Shown piece by piece: positions 6,487 through 15,224 of a DNA stretch of 21,800 nucleotides. This DNA is from JACNLC01 sp964607375 (GTDB taxonomy: Bacteria; Fidelibacterota; Marinisomatia; SCGC-AAA003-L08; JACNLC01), in the NCBI GenBank assembly GCA_964607375.1, contig CAZSJY010000032.1, forward strand, positions 1-21,800. The letters are read 5' to 3'. The notes beneath the pieces were generated by a model. The model saw only the letters and a program-made list of their open reading frames with translations, made no database searches and was not told the origin of the DNA. The position numbers and the translations under genes were made by a program. Each line of letters begins with the position of its first letter. The first letter of the stretch is position 1.

Positions 6487-7612
6487 ATCGTTTTTGCCTC
6501 CTTTTGATGTGTCCTCGAAGCACATAATAATCAATTAGTGGTGCGAATGCGTTTCCGAGTAAAATCGCCAACATCATACCTTCAGGAAAAGCTGGATTAA
6601 TTGAACGAATAATTACGGTTAAGGAACCAATCATAATTCCATAAATCCATTTCCCCAAATTAGTTTGAGCCGCTGATACTGGGTCGGTTGCCATAAATAC
6701 CATTCCAAATGCAAATCCACCTACTACCAAATGAATTTGCGGAGTTAACTCAAGCATCGGATTATTACTCGCTGAAGCTAATAAATTAGTGATATATGCC
6801 AAACCAAACATTCCAATTAGAATTCCAGTAATTATTCTCCAATTTGCAATTTTGGTAAGTACTAAAAATAACCCACAAATGAGTATAATAAGCGTAGATG
6901 TTTCACCAATGGAGCCTGGAATGAGTCCGTAAAACATATCCAACCAAGTGTGAGATGTTTCGTTTCCAGCTGCATAGGTAGCAAGAGGAGTTGCCTTGGT
7001 TACACCGTCAACTGTTATCCACACTCTATCACCTGAAATGGCTCCAGGATATGCAAAAAACAGAAATGCCCTTGTTACTAACGCTGGATTGAAAATGTTG
7101 AAACCTGTTCCACCAAATATCTCTTTCCCAATTACAACGCCAAAACTGGTTGCAACTGCTACCATCCACAATGGAATGGTTGGTGGGACAATCAACGGAA
7201 TTAACAATCCCGTTACGAAAAATCCTTCATTAACTTCGTGTTTCCTGACAGTCGCAAACAGAACTTCCCAGAATCCACCGCTTAAATAAGAAACCAATAA
7301 AATCGGAACAAATACTCTTGCACCAAACAAAATATTAGCCAACCAAGACCGAGTTTCATTTTGTGCAAGTGCATCTTGATAACCGATGTTGAACATTCCG
7401 AAAAATGCTACAGGAATTAAAGCAACTACCACCATAAACATTGCTCGTTTCAAATCGATTGAGTCGCGAATATGAGGAGCATTTTCAGTAGTTTTATCAG
7501 ATGTAAATAACAGAGTATCAGTCATTTCATAAAGAGCGGATAACTTTTCAAACTTTCCACCTTCTTGGAATTTTGGTTCAATCTTATCCAAGAATTTTCG
7601 TAAGATTTTCAT
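6479..7612 (-). CDS. nqrB: Na+-NQR subunit B, covalent-FMN and quinone-site subunit
   Basis: NqrB is the large membrane subunit that carries a covalent FMN and takes part in Na+ translocation and quinone reduction. The 377-residue protein has a soluble N-terminus and about ten hydrophobic helices. Family segments include KEIFGGTGFNIFNPALVTRA (163-182), VVGGFAFGMVFMATDPVSAA (296-315) and the C-terminal FAPLIDYYV. The expected ApbE target region reads DGVTKATPL, with Thr208 as the likely acceptor. The usual Gly two residues before the Thr is Lys206 here, a departure from the common S/T-G-A-T pattern. The start has an AAGGAGGG ribosome site that lies within the last codons of nqrA; the gap to nqrA is 6 bases. 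Identity is secure. Confidence 0.97.
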   Translation of the reverse strand: MKILRKFLDKIEPKFQEGGKFEKLSALYEMTDTLLFTSDKTTENAPHIRDSIDLKRAMFMVVVALIPVAFFGMFNIGYQDALAQNETRSWLANILFGARVFVPILLVSYLSGGFWEVLFATVRKHEVNEGFFVTGLLIPLIVPPTIPLWMVAVATSFGVVIGKEIFGGTGFNIFNPALVTRAFLFFAYPGAISGDRVWITVDGVTKATPLATYAAGNETSHTWLDMFYGLIPGSIGETSTLIILICGLFLVLTKIANWRIITGILIGMFGLAYITNLLASASNNPMLELTPQIHLVVGGFAFGMVFMATDPVSAAQTNLGKWIYGIMIGSLTVIIRSINPAFPEGMMLAILLGNAFAPLIDYYVLRGHIKRRQKRYA

Positions 7613-7618
7613 ATTTCG

Positions 7619-8971
7619 CTATCCCTCCTTTTCCATTAATTCCAGACCTTGTCGGATAATTTCTGTAATTTCGAGTTTAGAAGGACAAGAAAATGCACAA
7701 AGTGCAAAGTCCTCTTCATCGCATTCGTAAATTCCGAGTTTCTCCATTTCTTCGATATCGCGAGCCAAAATACTTTTAACCAAAAATGTGGGTAAAATAT
7801 CCATAGGCAAAACAGACTCCCAACTACCAAATGGAACAATCGCTCGCTCGCCTCCATTTTGATTAGTATCTAAACTGAATTCTTTGTTTCCTGTCATTTT
7901 GGACAAAAACGAATTAGATAGTGTATATCTGTCGAATCCTGGTAATGCCCATCCCATAAATCGTCTTTTTCGCCCTTCAGGTATTATAGTTATCAATTCA
8001 TCATAAAATCCTACTGAACTGTCAATTGTAGTTTTTCTACCGGTTAACACATCTCCAGTAATAATTCGCACATCGTCTTTTGCAGGATTATCCTTCAATA
8101 AATCACCGATTACCGCACCTCGTCTTGTTCTAATGTAGTGATGTTTTTCAACACAACTTCCACCAACTGCAACGAGTTTGGTAGTTGGATATTTTCCTGT
8201 TAAGAATAATTCTCCAATCGCTTTAACATCTTGCGGAGACACCACCCAGACTACATCTCCCTGTTTTATCGGGTCGATATGATGAATGTGGATTCCAACG
8301 TTTCCTGCAGGATGTGGACCACTAACTGTATGTATCTCTACATTTTTCGCATTGACAAATGGTTCAAAGTTTGATTTTTTATCAATGACTAAATTCACTT
8401 TTCCCGATGTTAGTTTTGAAAGAATGTTAAGCCCAGACTGAAATCCTTCAACATTTTCTGCTAACAAGTACTCTTGACTTGGTGCCAATGGGGCAGTTGA
8501 ATAAGCTGAGATAAAAATTGATTTCGGTGTAGTTTCAGGATTTGCAATTTTTGAGAAGGGACGCTGGCGAATGGCTACCCACAATCCAGAAGCCAGAAGT
8601 TGTCCTTTAATGTCGTCTGAATTAAGTACGGTAATTTCAGATTCATCATACTTTTTGAAAGTTTCAAATTCTTCTTTGTCTTCTAATGAAATGACAATCT
8701 CTTCAATCCGTCTTCTTTCACCATACTTGATATCTGAAATCGTTCCACTACCGGGTGATGAAAACTTTACCGTCGGTTGCAACTTATCGTAATATAGTGG
8801 TGTACCAATATTTACTTCATCACCTACTTTAACCATTAATTTTGGTTTAATTCCTTTATAATCTAATGGAATTACTTTTAACTGAGTCGATTGAATTGCT
8901 TCTAGAACCACCTTTTTTGGCTGTCCTGAAATTCGAATATTGTGACCTTTTTTAATTTTTATATGTGCCAT
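7619..8971 (-). CDS. nqrA: Na+-NQR subunit A
   Basis: NqrA is the cytoplasmic subunit that has no known redox cofactor and contributes to quinone interaction. The 450-residue protein has the expected N-terminal lipoyl/biotinyl-like region (KIKKGHNIRISGQP; PTVKFSSPGSGTI) and the C-terminal Cys-rich tail YECDEEDFALCAFSCPSK, which resembles the ferredoxin-like end of the family although the subunit is not known to bind a cluster. It is the first gene of nqrABCDEF-apbE. Upstream are 294 bases without a gene, where the operon promoter should be. The start codon has only a weak ribosome site. Length is normal. Confidence 0.97.
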   Translation of the reverse strand: MAHIKIKKGHNIRISGQPKKVVLEAIQSTQLKVIPLDYKGIKPKLMVKVGDEVNIGTPLYYDKLQPTVKFSSPGSGTISDIKYGERRRIEEIVISLEDKEEFETFKKYDESEITVLNSDDIKGQLLASGLWVAIRQRPFSKIANPETTPKSIFISAYSTAPLAPSQEYLLAENVEGFQSGLNILSKLTSGKVNLVIDKKSNFEPFVNAKNVEIHTVSGPHPAGNVGIHIHHIDPIKQGDVVWVVSPQDVKAIGELFLTGKYPTTKLVAVGGSCVEKHHYIRTRRGAVIGDLLKDNPAKDDVRIITGDVLTGRKTTIDSSVGFYDELITIIPEGRKRRFMGWALPGFDRYTLSNSFLSKMTGNKEFSLDTNQNGGERAIVPFGSWESVLPMDILPTFLVKSILARDIEEMEKLGIYECDEEDFALCAFSCPSKLEITEIIRQGLELMEKEG

Positions 8972-9265
8972 ATTCTATCTTTTTATATGTGATTTTATTA
9001 TTGATTCTATATAGATAAATCTGCAACTAATTACAGGGTTAAATTTATGAAGAATATCAATTATTAAAAGAGTGTTTTTTCGTAAATAAAATAGCTGAGT
9101 CAATTAACTACCTACCTAGACAGAATCTTGATAGTATTTGTAAAAATAACATCGCTCTGTTGGATTATAAATAAACAGAATGATCTTACTTGATCGAAGA
9201 AATTGGATAAAATCTTAGCAGAACTAGGATAATATCAGAGTTTAAATATCATTTAGAAATCAAAG
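8972..9265. other. Gene-free gap between fadN and nqrA, should hold the nqr promoter
   Basis: These 294 bases are very AT-rich and contain no plausible coding frame or RNA gene. On the minus strand they must include the nqr operon promoter and the 3' end of the fad operon. TTGACT and TTGATA hexamers occur on the minus strand, but none is paired at a good distance with a convincing -10 box. A weak inverted repeat (TCTGTT at 9156-9161 with AACAGA at 9174-9179) is too short to call a terminator. Confidence 0.4.
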
Positions 9266-11617
9266 TTAATTTCGCAATGGTTTCCCCTTTTTAAGCATGT
9301 GCTGAATCCTATCGATACTCTTTGGCTCTGCGCATAAACTTACAAATACTTCTCGCTCGATGTCCAATAAATATTGTTCATCAATTGGAGATAGCGTCCC
9401 CCCCTTTTCACCTCCTGTAAGCACAAAAGCTAACTTTTCAGCAATTAATGCATCGTGTTTACTAATTTTTTTAGCTTTCAGAAAATCTTTTATCGAAGAT
9501 TCTATTACCAAACGACCATCTATACCCGGCAGAATAATATCTTCCCTATATTCAGGTGGTAAATAGTTTTCTGACATTAATAATACTTCAGAAATTGCTT
9601 CCGACAAAATAAAATCTCGATTGATAACTATCTTGTCATTCTTAGTTAAATATCCAAGTGCTTGAGCTTCCTTTGCAGAACTGGATACTTTCGCAAACCC
9701 AACTGCTTCAAAAGTTTTCATTGAAATTGGGAATGGACCTGGACGAGCCGGAGCCATTTTGTCTGTAAGATTGAGTATCATCCGTAGGTTTCCTCCACCG
9801 CCAGGGATTAAACCTACTCCGACCTCAACCAAACCACAGTATAATTCTGCGGATGATACAATTCTGTCACAAGCACCAATTATTTCGTAACCACCACCAA
9901 GGACCATTCCAAATGGAGCAGAAACAACCGGAAATGGTGCGAAACGGAGTTCTTGAAGTACATCTTGCATACTTTTGCTTAAAAGTTCAACTTCACCCCA
10001 ATCTTTACGCATTGCAGAATTAAGAATAAGATTCAAATTTGCACCAGCAGAAAAATGATTACTATCGCTAGAAATCACCAGCCCTTTGAAATTATTATCC
10101 TCTACCCAATTTTTAGCCCATTGCAGAGTTTCCATAATTGAGCCATCAATCGGGTTCAAGTCAGAATTCAAAACAGAATGGAATTCAACTCCTGCTACTT
10201 CATTACCCAAATCTATAACCGACGCTGACCAATTCTGTTTTATCAAACCACCAGACCTCTTCAATAATCTAAATGTTCTACTTTTTGGATGTATGGGTAT
10301 TTGCTTATACTTCCTTTCTGTCGGACAATAAAGACATTCCACTCCATCAATAAATTTATAGAATTTTGTAATTCCATCATTTATCATTTGCTGAATCCAG
10401 GTTGGGATATGTTTTCCTTCTTGCTTCATTTTGTTTAACGATTTTTCAAGTCCGATAATATCCCAAAGTTCAAACGGACCACTCTCCCATCCAAATCCCC
10501 AACGCATCCCTCTATCGATATTGACGATATTATCGGTAATTTCAATCAAACGATTTGCAGAATAGATTAGAGTATCGGAAATCACATCCCAAGTGAATTT
10601 ACCTGATGTATCATTAGCGTAGGCTAATGCGTGAATTTTACCATCAAGTTTTGTATTTTCACGAGCAATTCTTACTCCAGGATATCGTTTTTTGCTTTGT
10701 GGTGAGTATTCTAACGAATCTAAATCTAAAGAATGAATATTTCCTTTCCCAATTTTCTTATAGAATCCTTGACCAGATTTTTGCCCAAGCCATCTGTTTT
10801 CTATCATCTTTTTAAGATAATCTGGTAATTCAAACATCTCTCTTTGCTCATCATCTTCACATTTATCAAATGCATTTTGGGCTACAAATGCCAATGTATC
10901 TAAGCCAACCACATCAGCAGTTCTAAATGTTGCACTTTTGGGTCTGCCAATTAGTGTACCCGTTAAAGCATCAACATCTTCGATTGTTAATTTGTATTTC
11001 TGTGCAGCATTTAATGTTGCCATCATTCCAAAAACTCCAATTCTGTTCGCAACAAAATTTGGTGTGTCTTTTGCATAGACTACACCTTTTCCCAAAACTT
11101 CCTCAAGAAATTTAACTGCAAAACTAATCATTTCAGAATTGTTGTATTTAGATTGAATTACCTCGACTAATTTCATATATCGAGGAGGATTGAAGAAGTG
11201 GGTTATAAAAAATCTCTCCCTAATGTCAATTGACAATTCTTGAGTTAACTCCGCTAAAGAAATCCCAGAAGTATTCGAGGTAACAATCACATCATCTTTC
11301 AAATGGGGTAAAATTCTTTGGTAAAGTAGATTTTTCCAATCCAACCGTTCAGCTATCACCTCAATTACCCAGTCACATTCAGATATTTTTTCGATGTGAT
11401 CATCATAATTTAATGGTGTAATTAACTCTATAGATTTTGGATTATAAAATGGATTTGGCTTCAACTTCTCGCTGAAGGCAATTCCCTTTTCAGCAACTTC
11501 CTGATTGATATCAAACGCAAATACAGGAATTTTCGCATTACTGAAATGAGCCGCAATTTGGCTACCCATCACTCCACATCCCAATATGGCTACCTTGTTA
11601 ATTTGAAGTTTATCCAT
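9266..11617 (-). CDS. fadN: Bifunctional 3-hydroxyacyl-CoA dehydrogenase / enoyl-CoA hydratase (FadN type)
   Basis: This 783-residue enzyme would catalyse the two middle steps of fatty-acid beta-oxidation: hydration of trans-2-enoyl-CoA and NAD-dependent oxidation of the 3-hydroxyacyl-CoA. The dehydrogenase is N-terminal: the NAD-binding GCGVMG (13-18) and the catalytic pair His140 (THFFNPP) and Glu152. The hydratase (crotonase) domain lies around 480-680, with SAGAN, GGGYE (Glu578) and LVEVGVGLIPGGGG (Glu598); both catalytic glutamates are present. This domain order is that of Bacillus FadN, opposite to E. coli FadB. The open frame extends 63 codons upstream into the thiolase gene, but the family start is the ATG at 11617, two bases after the fadA stop. 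A run of seven G lies near codons 738-740. Domain assignment is secure; the symbol rests on architecture and operon. Confidence 0.93.
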   Translation of the reverse strand: MDKLQINKVAILGCGVMGSQIAAHFSNAKIPVFAFDINQEVAEKGIAFSEKLKPNPFYNPKSIELITPLNYDDHIEKISECDWVIEVIAERLDWKNLLYQRILPHLKDDVIVTSNTSGISLAELTQELSIDIRERFFITHFFNPPRYMKLVEVIQSKYNNSEMISFAVKFLEEVLGKGVVYAKDTPNFVANRIGVFGMMATLNAAQKYKLTIEDVDALTGTLIGRPKSATFRTADVVGLDTLAFVAQNAFDKCEDDEQREMFELPDYLKKMIENRWLGQKSGQGFYKKIGKGNIHSLDLDSLEYSPQSKKRYPGVRIARENTKLDGKIHALAYANDTSGKFTWDVISDTLIYSANRLIEITDNIVNIDRGMRWGFGWESGPFELWDIIGLEKSLNKMKQEGKHIPTWIQQMINDGITKFYKFIDGVECLYCPTERKYKQIPIHPKSRTFRLLKRSGGLIKQNWSASVIDLGNEVAGVEFHSVLNSDLNPIDGSIMETLQWAKNWVEDNNFKGLVISSDSNHFSAGANLNLILNSAMRKDWGEVELLSKSMQDVLQELRFAPFPVVSAPFGMVLGGGYEIIGACDRIVSSAELYCGLVEVGVGLIPGGGGNLRMILNLTDKMAPARPGPFPISMKTFEAVGFAKVSSSAKEAQALGYLTKNDKIVINRDFILSEAISEVLLMSENYLPPEYREDIILPGIDGRLVIESSIKDFLKAKKISKHDALIAEKLAFVLTGGEKGGTLSPIDEQYLLDIEREVFVSLCAEPKSIDRIQHMLKKGKPLRN

Positions 11618-11619
11618 AA

Positions 11620-12750
11620 CTAAACTCTTTCGATTATAGTTGCAATTCCTTGCCCGCTGCCGATGCACATTGTTGCTAATCCATACCGAGCCGATTGTTG
11701 TTTCATTACATTCATCAATGTAACTAAAATTCGAGTTCCAGAACATCCTAATGGATGTCCAATAGCAATAGCTCCTCCATTCAAATTTATTTTGTTGATG
11801 TCCCACCCACCTTTATGAATGACATACAAGGATTGAGCGGCAAAAGCTTCATTAAGTTCAATAACATCAATATCTTCCATTGTTAACCCGGCTTTTGTTA
11901 ATGCTTTTTCAGTTGCAGGAAGAGGACCAGAACCCATTCTTGTCCAATCTACTCCAGCGATTGCTCTGCTTACAATTTTGAACTCAGGTTTCAAACCCAA
12001 CTCTTTAGCTTTTGTGTTACTCATAACTAATACTGCAGATGCTCCAATTGAAATTGGACTAGAAGTAGCAGGAGTAATTGTTCCATTCGCATCGAACGCA
12101 GGTGATAGTGATTTAATTTTCTCAACATCTGGTTCACGAGGTCCTTCATCCTGTTGAACTAATTGTCCATTATGTTCAATTGGAATAATTTCATTATCAA
12201 ACCGACCATTTTGAATGGCATCCAATGCTTTTTTATGAGATTGAATAGAAAATTCTTCTTGATCAACTCTAGAAATATCCAAATCTTTTGCAAGATTTTC
12301 TGCAGTTTCCCCCATTCCCATATACAAACCCATTTTGTATAAATCTGGATGAAACGCTGGATTATAACCACCCATCGGAACTCCAAACATATCTTCTACA
12401 CCGCAGGCAATTCCAACATCAATATCACCAATACTAGTAGCTTGACTTAGTTGGTGAAGAGCATCCATAGATGATCCACAAAAACGATTAACTACTTTAG
12501 CACCAGCTTCTTTAGGAATTCCGGATAAAACAGAAATTCCTCTTGCGGCAAGCATCCCCTGGTTGCCCTCAGGAAATGCACAACCCAAAACAACATCTTC
12601 GACCATTTCAGGTTTTACATTCGGTTTTTTAGCAAACAAACCCTTGATTACTTGAGCTGTTAAATCAACAGGGCGTATTCCAATTAGTTTACCGTTCTTA
12701 ATTCCAACAGGACTTCTAGAACCATCTATAATTACTGAATATTTTTCCAT
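11620..12750 (-). CDS. fadA: Acetyl-CoA C-acyltransferase (3-ketoacyl-CoA thiolase, FadA type)
   Basis: This thiolase would cleave 3-ketoacyl-CoA with CoA to release acetyl-CoA, the last step of each beta-oxidation cycle. The 376-residue protein has the three active-site elements: Cys91 in NRFCGSSMDAL (acyl acceptor), His332 in AIGHPLGCSGTR, and Cys362 in CIGSGQG (acid/base). The segment ITPATSSPISIGASAVLVMS resembles FadA rather than acetoacetyl-CoA biosynthetic thiolases, and the neighbours (acyl-CoA dehydrogenase, hydratase/dehydrogenase) support a degradative role. It starts 11 bases after the fadE stop and ends 2 bases before fadN. Cytoplasmic. Substrate chain length cannot be read from sequence. 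Confidence 0.94.
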   Translation of the reverse strand: MEKYSVIIDGSRSPVGIKNGKLIGIRPVDLTAQVIKGLFAKKPNVKPEMVEDVVLGCAFPEGNQGMLAARGISVLSGIPKEAGAKVVNRFCGSSMDALHQLSQATSIGDIDVGIACGVEDMFGVPMGGYNPAFHPDLYKMGLYMGMGETAENLAKDLDISRVDQEEFSIQSHKKALDAIQNGRFDNEIIPIEHNGQLVQQDEGPREPDVEKIKSLSPAFDANGTITPATSSPISIGASAVLVMSNTKAKELGLKPEFKIVSRAIAGVDWTRMGSGPLPATEKALTKAGLTMEDIDVIELNEAFAAQSLYVIHKGGWDINKINLNGGAIAIGHPLGCSGTRILVTLMNVMKQQSARYGLATMCIGSGQGIATIIERV

Positions 12751-12761
12751 TGTTATTTCCT

Positions 12762-14528
12762 TTAATCTAAAAAGTATTGTTTTAGTTGAACCAGTTTATC
12801 AGCTATCCTCTGTTTAGCTGTAATTACCTTAGGATAATATTTCAATTCATCCATTTTTTTGTTAATCTCACTTAAACGATTTTGGACTGTTACTTCATCA
12901 AATAGCCAACTATAAATTTCTTTTGTAGATTGATGTATCTTGCTGGAATTTGATCCGATTGAAGCTATGAGAATATCAACAACAGTTTCTTTATGTGGAT
13001 AATTTTCCGGTAAATTGAAATATCTCTTCAACCCATTATCCATAATCGCTAGAGAAATGATCATATTTGCTAAATGTTCTAACGCCCATTGTTCGTTCTT
13101 TAAATCTTGTCCAAATTTCAGTATTAGCTCATTGAGATTATGCAATAACAATGTCCTTAAGAATTCAACAATAAGTGCTTCTTTATATAATGGATCATCT
13201 TTCGAAATATCTAATTTTGGTATCCAGTTTTTTGTTCGTTCAGAAATCATTTCACGAATTGGTATTTCTTCAAGGATTGCTTTTTTAAGCAAAGTCCCAC
13301 CAATTAGTAATCGGTTAATTTCATTTGTACCTTCAAAAATACGATTGATTCGCTCATCTCGATACATTCCTGCAATTGGATAATCCTCTATAAACCCCGC
13401 TCCACCGAAAATTTGGACCCCTTCATCAACATTATGCGCTAATGCTTCTGATCCAACTATTTTGGATATAGACGCTTCAATCCCGTGATCTTCAATCACT
13501 TTTTGCAGAATCTTATAATATGCTTTATCACTTCGAGGAATTTTCTCCATCGCCTCGTCAATAGCTCCGGCTGTAGAGTATATGACTGTATCTGCTTCCC
13601 AAGATTTAACTACCATATCAGCAAACTTTCTACGGATCATACCAAAATCAGTAATTTGGTGATTAAACTGTTCGCGTTCAAGTGCATATTCAATGGCAGT
13701 ATTTACAACATATTTTGAACCACCCATTGTAGTTGCACCGAGTTTATACCTTCCAGTATAAAGAACATCAAATGCAATCGCTGCACCTTGACCTACTTTT
13801 CCCAAAACATTTTCAATAGGGACTTTACAGTCTTCAAAGAAAAATGTGCATGTTGATGATCCCTTTATACCTAATTTATGCTCCTCAGGACCTACCACCC
13901 ACCCAGGACAATCTTTGTCTATTATAAATGCTGTAAATTTCTCATCCACTTTAGCAAATGTTACACAAACTTCTGTCCAGCTACCGTTAGTAACAAATAT
14001 TTTAGTCCCGTTAAGAATAAAGTGAGTTCCATCTTCGTTTAGTTGTGCAGTCATTTTCCCAGCAAGGGCATCTGAACCAGCTTCAGATTCAGTTAAAGCG
14101 AACGAACCCATCCATTCTCCGGATGCTAATTTTGGTAGATACTTCTCTTTTTGATCAGAGTTTCCGTACCAAATAATTGGTAAAGTACCAATTCCAGTAT
14201 GGTCTGATAATGTGACTAAAATAGAAGCATTTCCTCCTGTCATCAATTTCTCTGCTACAATAAGAGTTGTCACTTTATCTAGTGCTAAACCACCGTATTC
14301 TTCAGGAAAATCGACAGCTAGAAATCCCAACTCCCCCATTTCAGAAAATATTTCACGAGTCAATTCTGTATTAAACACACTTAATTCGTTGTTAAGTGGT
14401 AAAATTCTTTCTCTTCCAAATTCACTCACAGCTTCATTAAACATAATGTGTTCATCAGAGAAATTTTCTTTTGAAAATATTTTTCCTTTATCAACACTTG
14501 TTATTAGAAAACTAGCACCTTTTTTCAT
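12762..14528 (-). CDS. fadE: Acyl-CoA dehydrogenase (FadE type, C-terminally extended)
   Basis: This FAD enzyme would catalyse the first oxidation of acyl-CoA to enoyl-CoA and pass electrons to electron transfer flavoprotein. ETF genes are not in this window. The 588-residue protein has the N-terminal helical domain, the FAD-binding signature FALTESEAGSD (143-153), the middle beta domain, and the C-terminal helical domain with YRDERINRIFEGTNEI, in which Glu399 is the likely catalytic base. About 170 residues beyond the normal core form an extra C-terminal region, as in Bacillus FadE and mitochondrial very-long-chain enzymes. The operon context supports a role in long-chain fatty-acid degradation. 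Its ATG lies 13 bases after the TetR gene, with a GGAG ribosome site. Chain-length preference is inference. Confidence 0.94.
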   Translation of the reverse strand: MKKGASFLITSVDKGKIFSKENFSDEHIMFNEAVSEFGRERILPLNNELSVFNTELTREIFSEMGELGFLAVDFPEEYGGLALDKVTTLIVAEKLMTGGNASILVTLSDHTGIGTLPIIWYGNSDQKEKYLPKLASGEWMGSFALTESEAGSDALAGKMTAQLNEDGTHFILNGTKIFVTNGSWTEVCVTFAKVDEKFTAFIIDKDCPGWVVGPEEHKLGIKGSSTCTFFFEDCKVPIENVLGKVGQGAAIAFDVLYTGRYKLGATTMGGSKYVVNTAIEYALEREQFNHQITDFGMIRRKFADMVVKSWEADTVIYSTAGAIDEAMEKIPRSDKAYYKILQKVIEDHGIEASISKIVGSEALAHNVDEGVQIFGGAGFIEDYPIAGMYRDERINRIFEGTNEINRLLIGGTLLKKAILEEIPIREMISERTKNWIPKLDISKDDPLYKEALIVEFLRTLLLHNLNELILKFGQDLKNEQWALEHLANMIISLAIMDNGLKRYFNLPENYPHKETVVDILIASIGSNSSKIHQSTKEIYSWLFDEVTVQNRLSEINKKMDELKYYPKVITAKQRIADKLVQLKQYFLD

Positions 14529-14541
14529 TTATACTCCAAAT

Positions 14542-15138
14542 TTATAATGGTTGTTTGAAACCTATAATCATTCGATCGATTACATCGTATAAATATTCTT
14601 CCATTGTGAAGTCTTGATGTTCGAAAATCGTAAACCAAATTACTCCTTGCAAAGATGTCATTACTGCCATGGCAGATTTTCTTGTATCGATTCCAGCAAA
14701 TTCACCTGTTTCAATCCCTTTTTCCAGAACTATTTCAAATAATTTCAAAATCTTTTCGTACAACTTTTTAGTACGATGACGAACCTCTTCATCGCGATTT
14801 GATAAAGCCCAAAATTCCAATTCTGCAAGAAATACATATTTCCTGTTTTGAAAAGTCTCTATTATTACAGCTACAAAACTACGAAGAACCTCTGATGCTG
14901 GTTTCTCATCATCTTTAGTATAGAAATCTGGAAATGTATGAGTTTCCCAGTGGTCAATTAGCGAGAGAAACAAATCCCTTTTGCTATTGTAATAATGATA
15001 GATTGCTCCCTTACTTAACCCAGATTTCTCGACTATATCGCTCATTCGAGTATCAGAGTATCCTTTATTTACAAACACTTTCAATGCCGCTTCAAGTATT
15101 TGATGCTGTCTTTCTTCTTTTGATTTGTTCGTTGCCAT
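14542..15138 (-). CDS. TetR-family regulator of the fad operon
   Basis: The 198-residue protein has an N-terminal TetR helix-turn-helix: ILEAALKVFVNKGYSDTRMS followed by DIVEKSGLSKGAIYHYYNSK (about residues 14-53), then a helical ligand-binding domain. It is the first gene of the operon with fadE, fadA and fadN, and a palindromic operator lies 19-32 bases upstream of its start. It therefore probably represses itself and the operon, with release by a long-chain acyl-CoA as for other TetR fatty-acid regulators (for example Bacillus FadR). The ligand is inference from the neighbours. The start has an AGGAG motif only 3 bases before the ATG, a short spacing. Family assignment is secure. Confidence 0.93.
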   Translation of the reverse strand: MATNKSKEERQHQILEAALKVFVNKGYSDTRMSDIVEKSGLSKGAIYHYYNSKRDLFLSLIDHWETHTFPDFYTKDDEKPASEVLRSFVAVIIETFQNRKYVFLAELEFWALSNRDEEVRHRTKKLYEKILKLFEIVLEKGIETGEFAGIDTRKSAMAVMTSLQGVIWFTIFEHQDFTMEEYLYDVIDRMIIGFKQPL

Positions 15139-15156
15139 AAACTCCTAAATATCTAT

Positions 15157-15170
15157 ACCGACCAGTCGGT
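15157..15170. promoter_or_regulatory. TetR-type operator upstream of the fad operon
   Basis: The sequence ACCGAC-CA-GTCGGT is a perfect 6-base inverted repeat with a 2-base spacer, GC-rich in an AT-rich region. It resembles the ACCGAC/GTCGGT operators of TetR-family regulators. It lies 19-32 bases before the start of the TetR gene. On the minus strand a possible promoter (TTCACA, 16 bases, TATATT) ends just before it, so a bound repressor would block transcription start. The promoter hexamers are weak; the palindrome itself is clear. Confidence 0.75.
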
Positions 15171-15224
15171 CTAATATATGAAATAATACTGTATTGTGAA
15201 ATGAAATTATTAGAAATATTGAAA

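Noticed and set aside
9156..9179. Terminator for the fad operon in the gap before nqrA
   Set aside because: The stem is only 6 bases with a 12-base loop and no T tract.
11618..11806. 63-codon upstream extension of fadN
   Set aside because: It overlaps the end of the thiolase gene in another frame and is not in the dehydrogenase family; the ATG at 11617 fits the operon spacing.
13015..13383. 122-codon plus-strand open frame
   Set aside because: It lies wholly antisense to fadE, which has intact catalytic motifs; the translation has no recognisable domain.
14212..14547. 111-codon plus-strand open frame
   Set aside because: Antisense to the fadE 5' region; low-complexity Ser-rich translation typical of a shadow frame.
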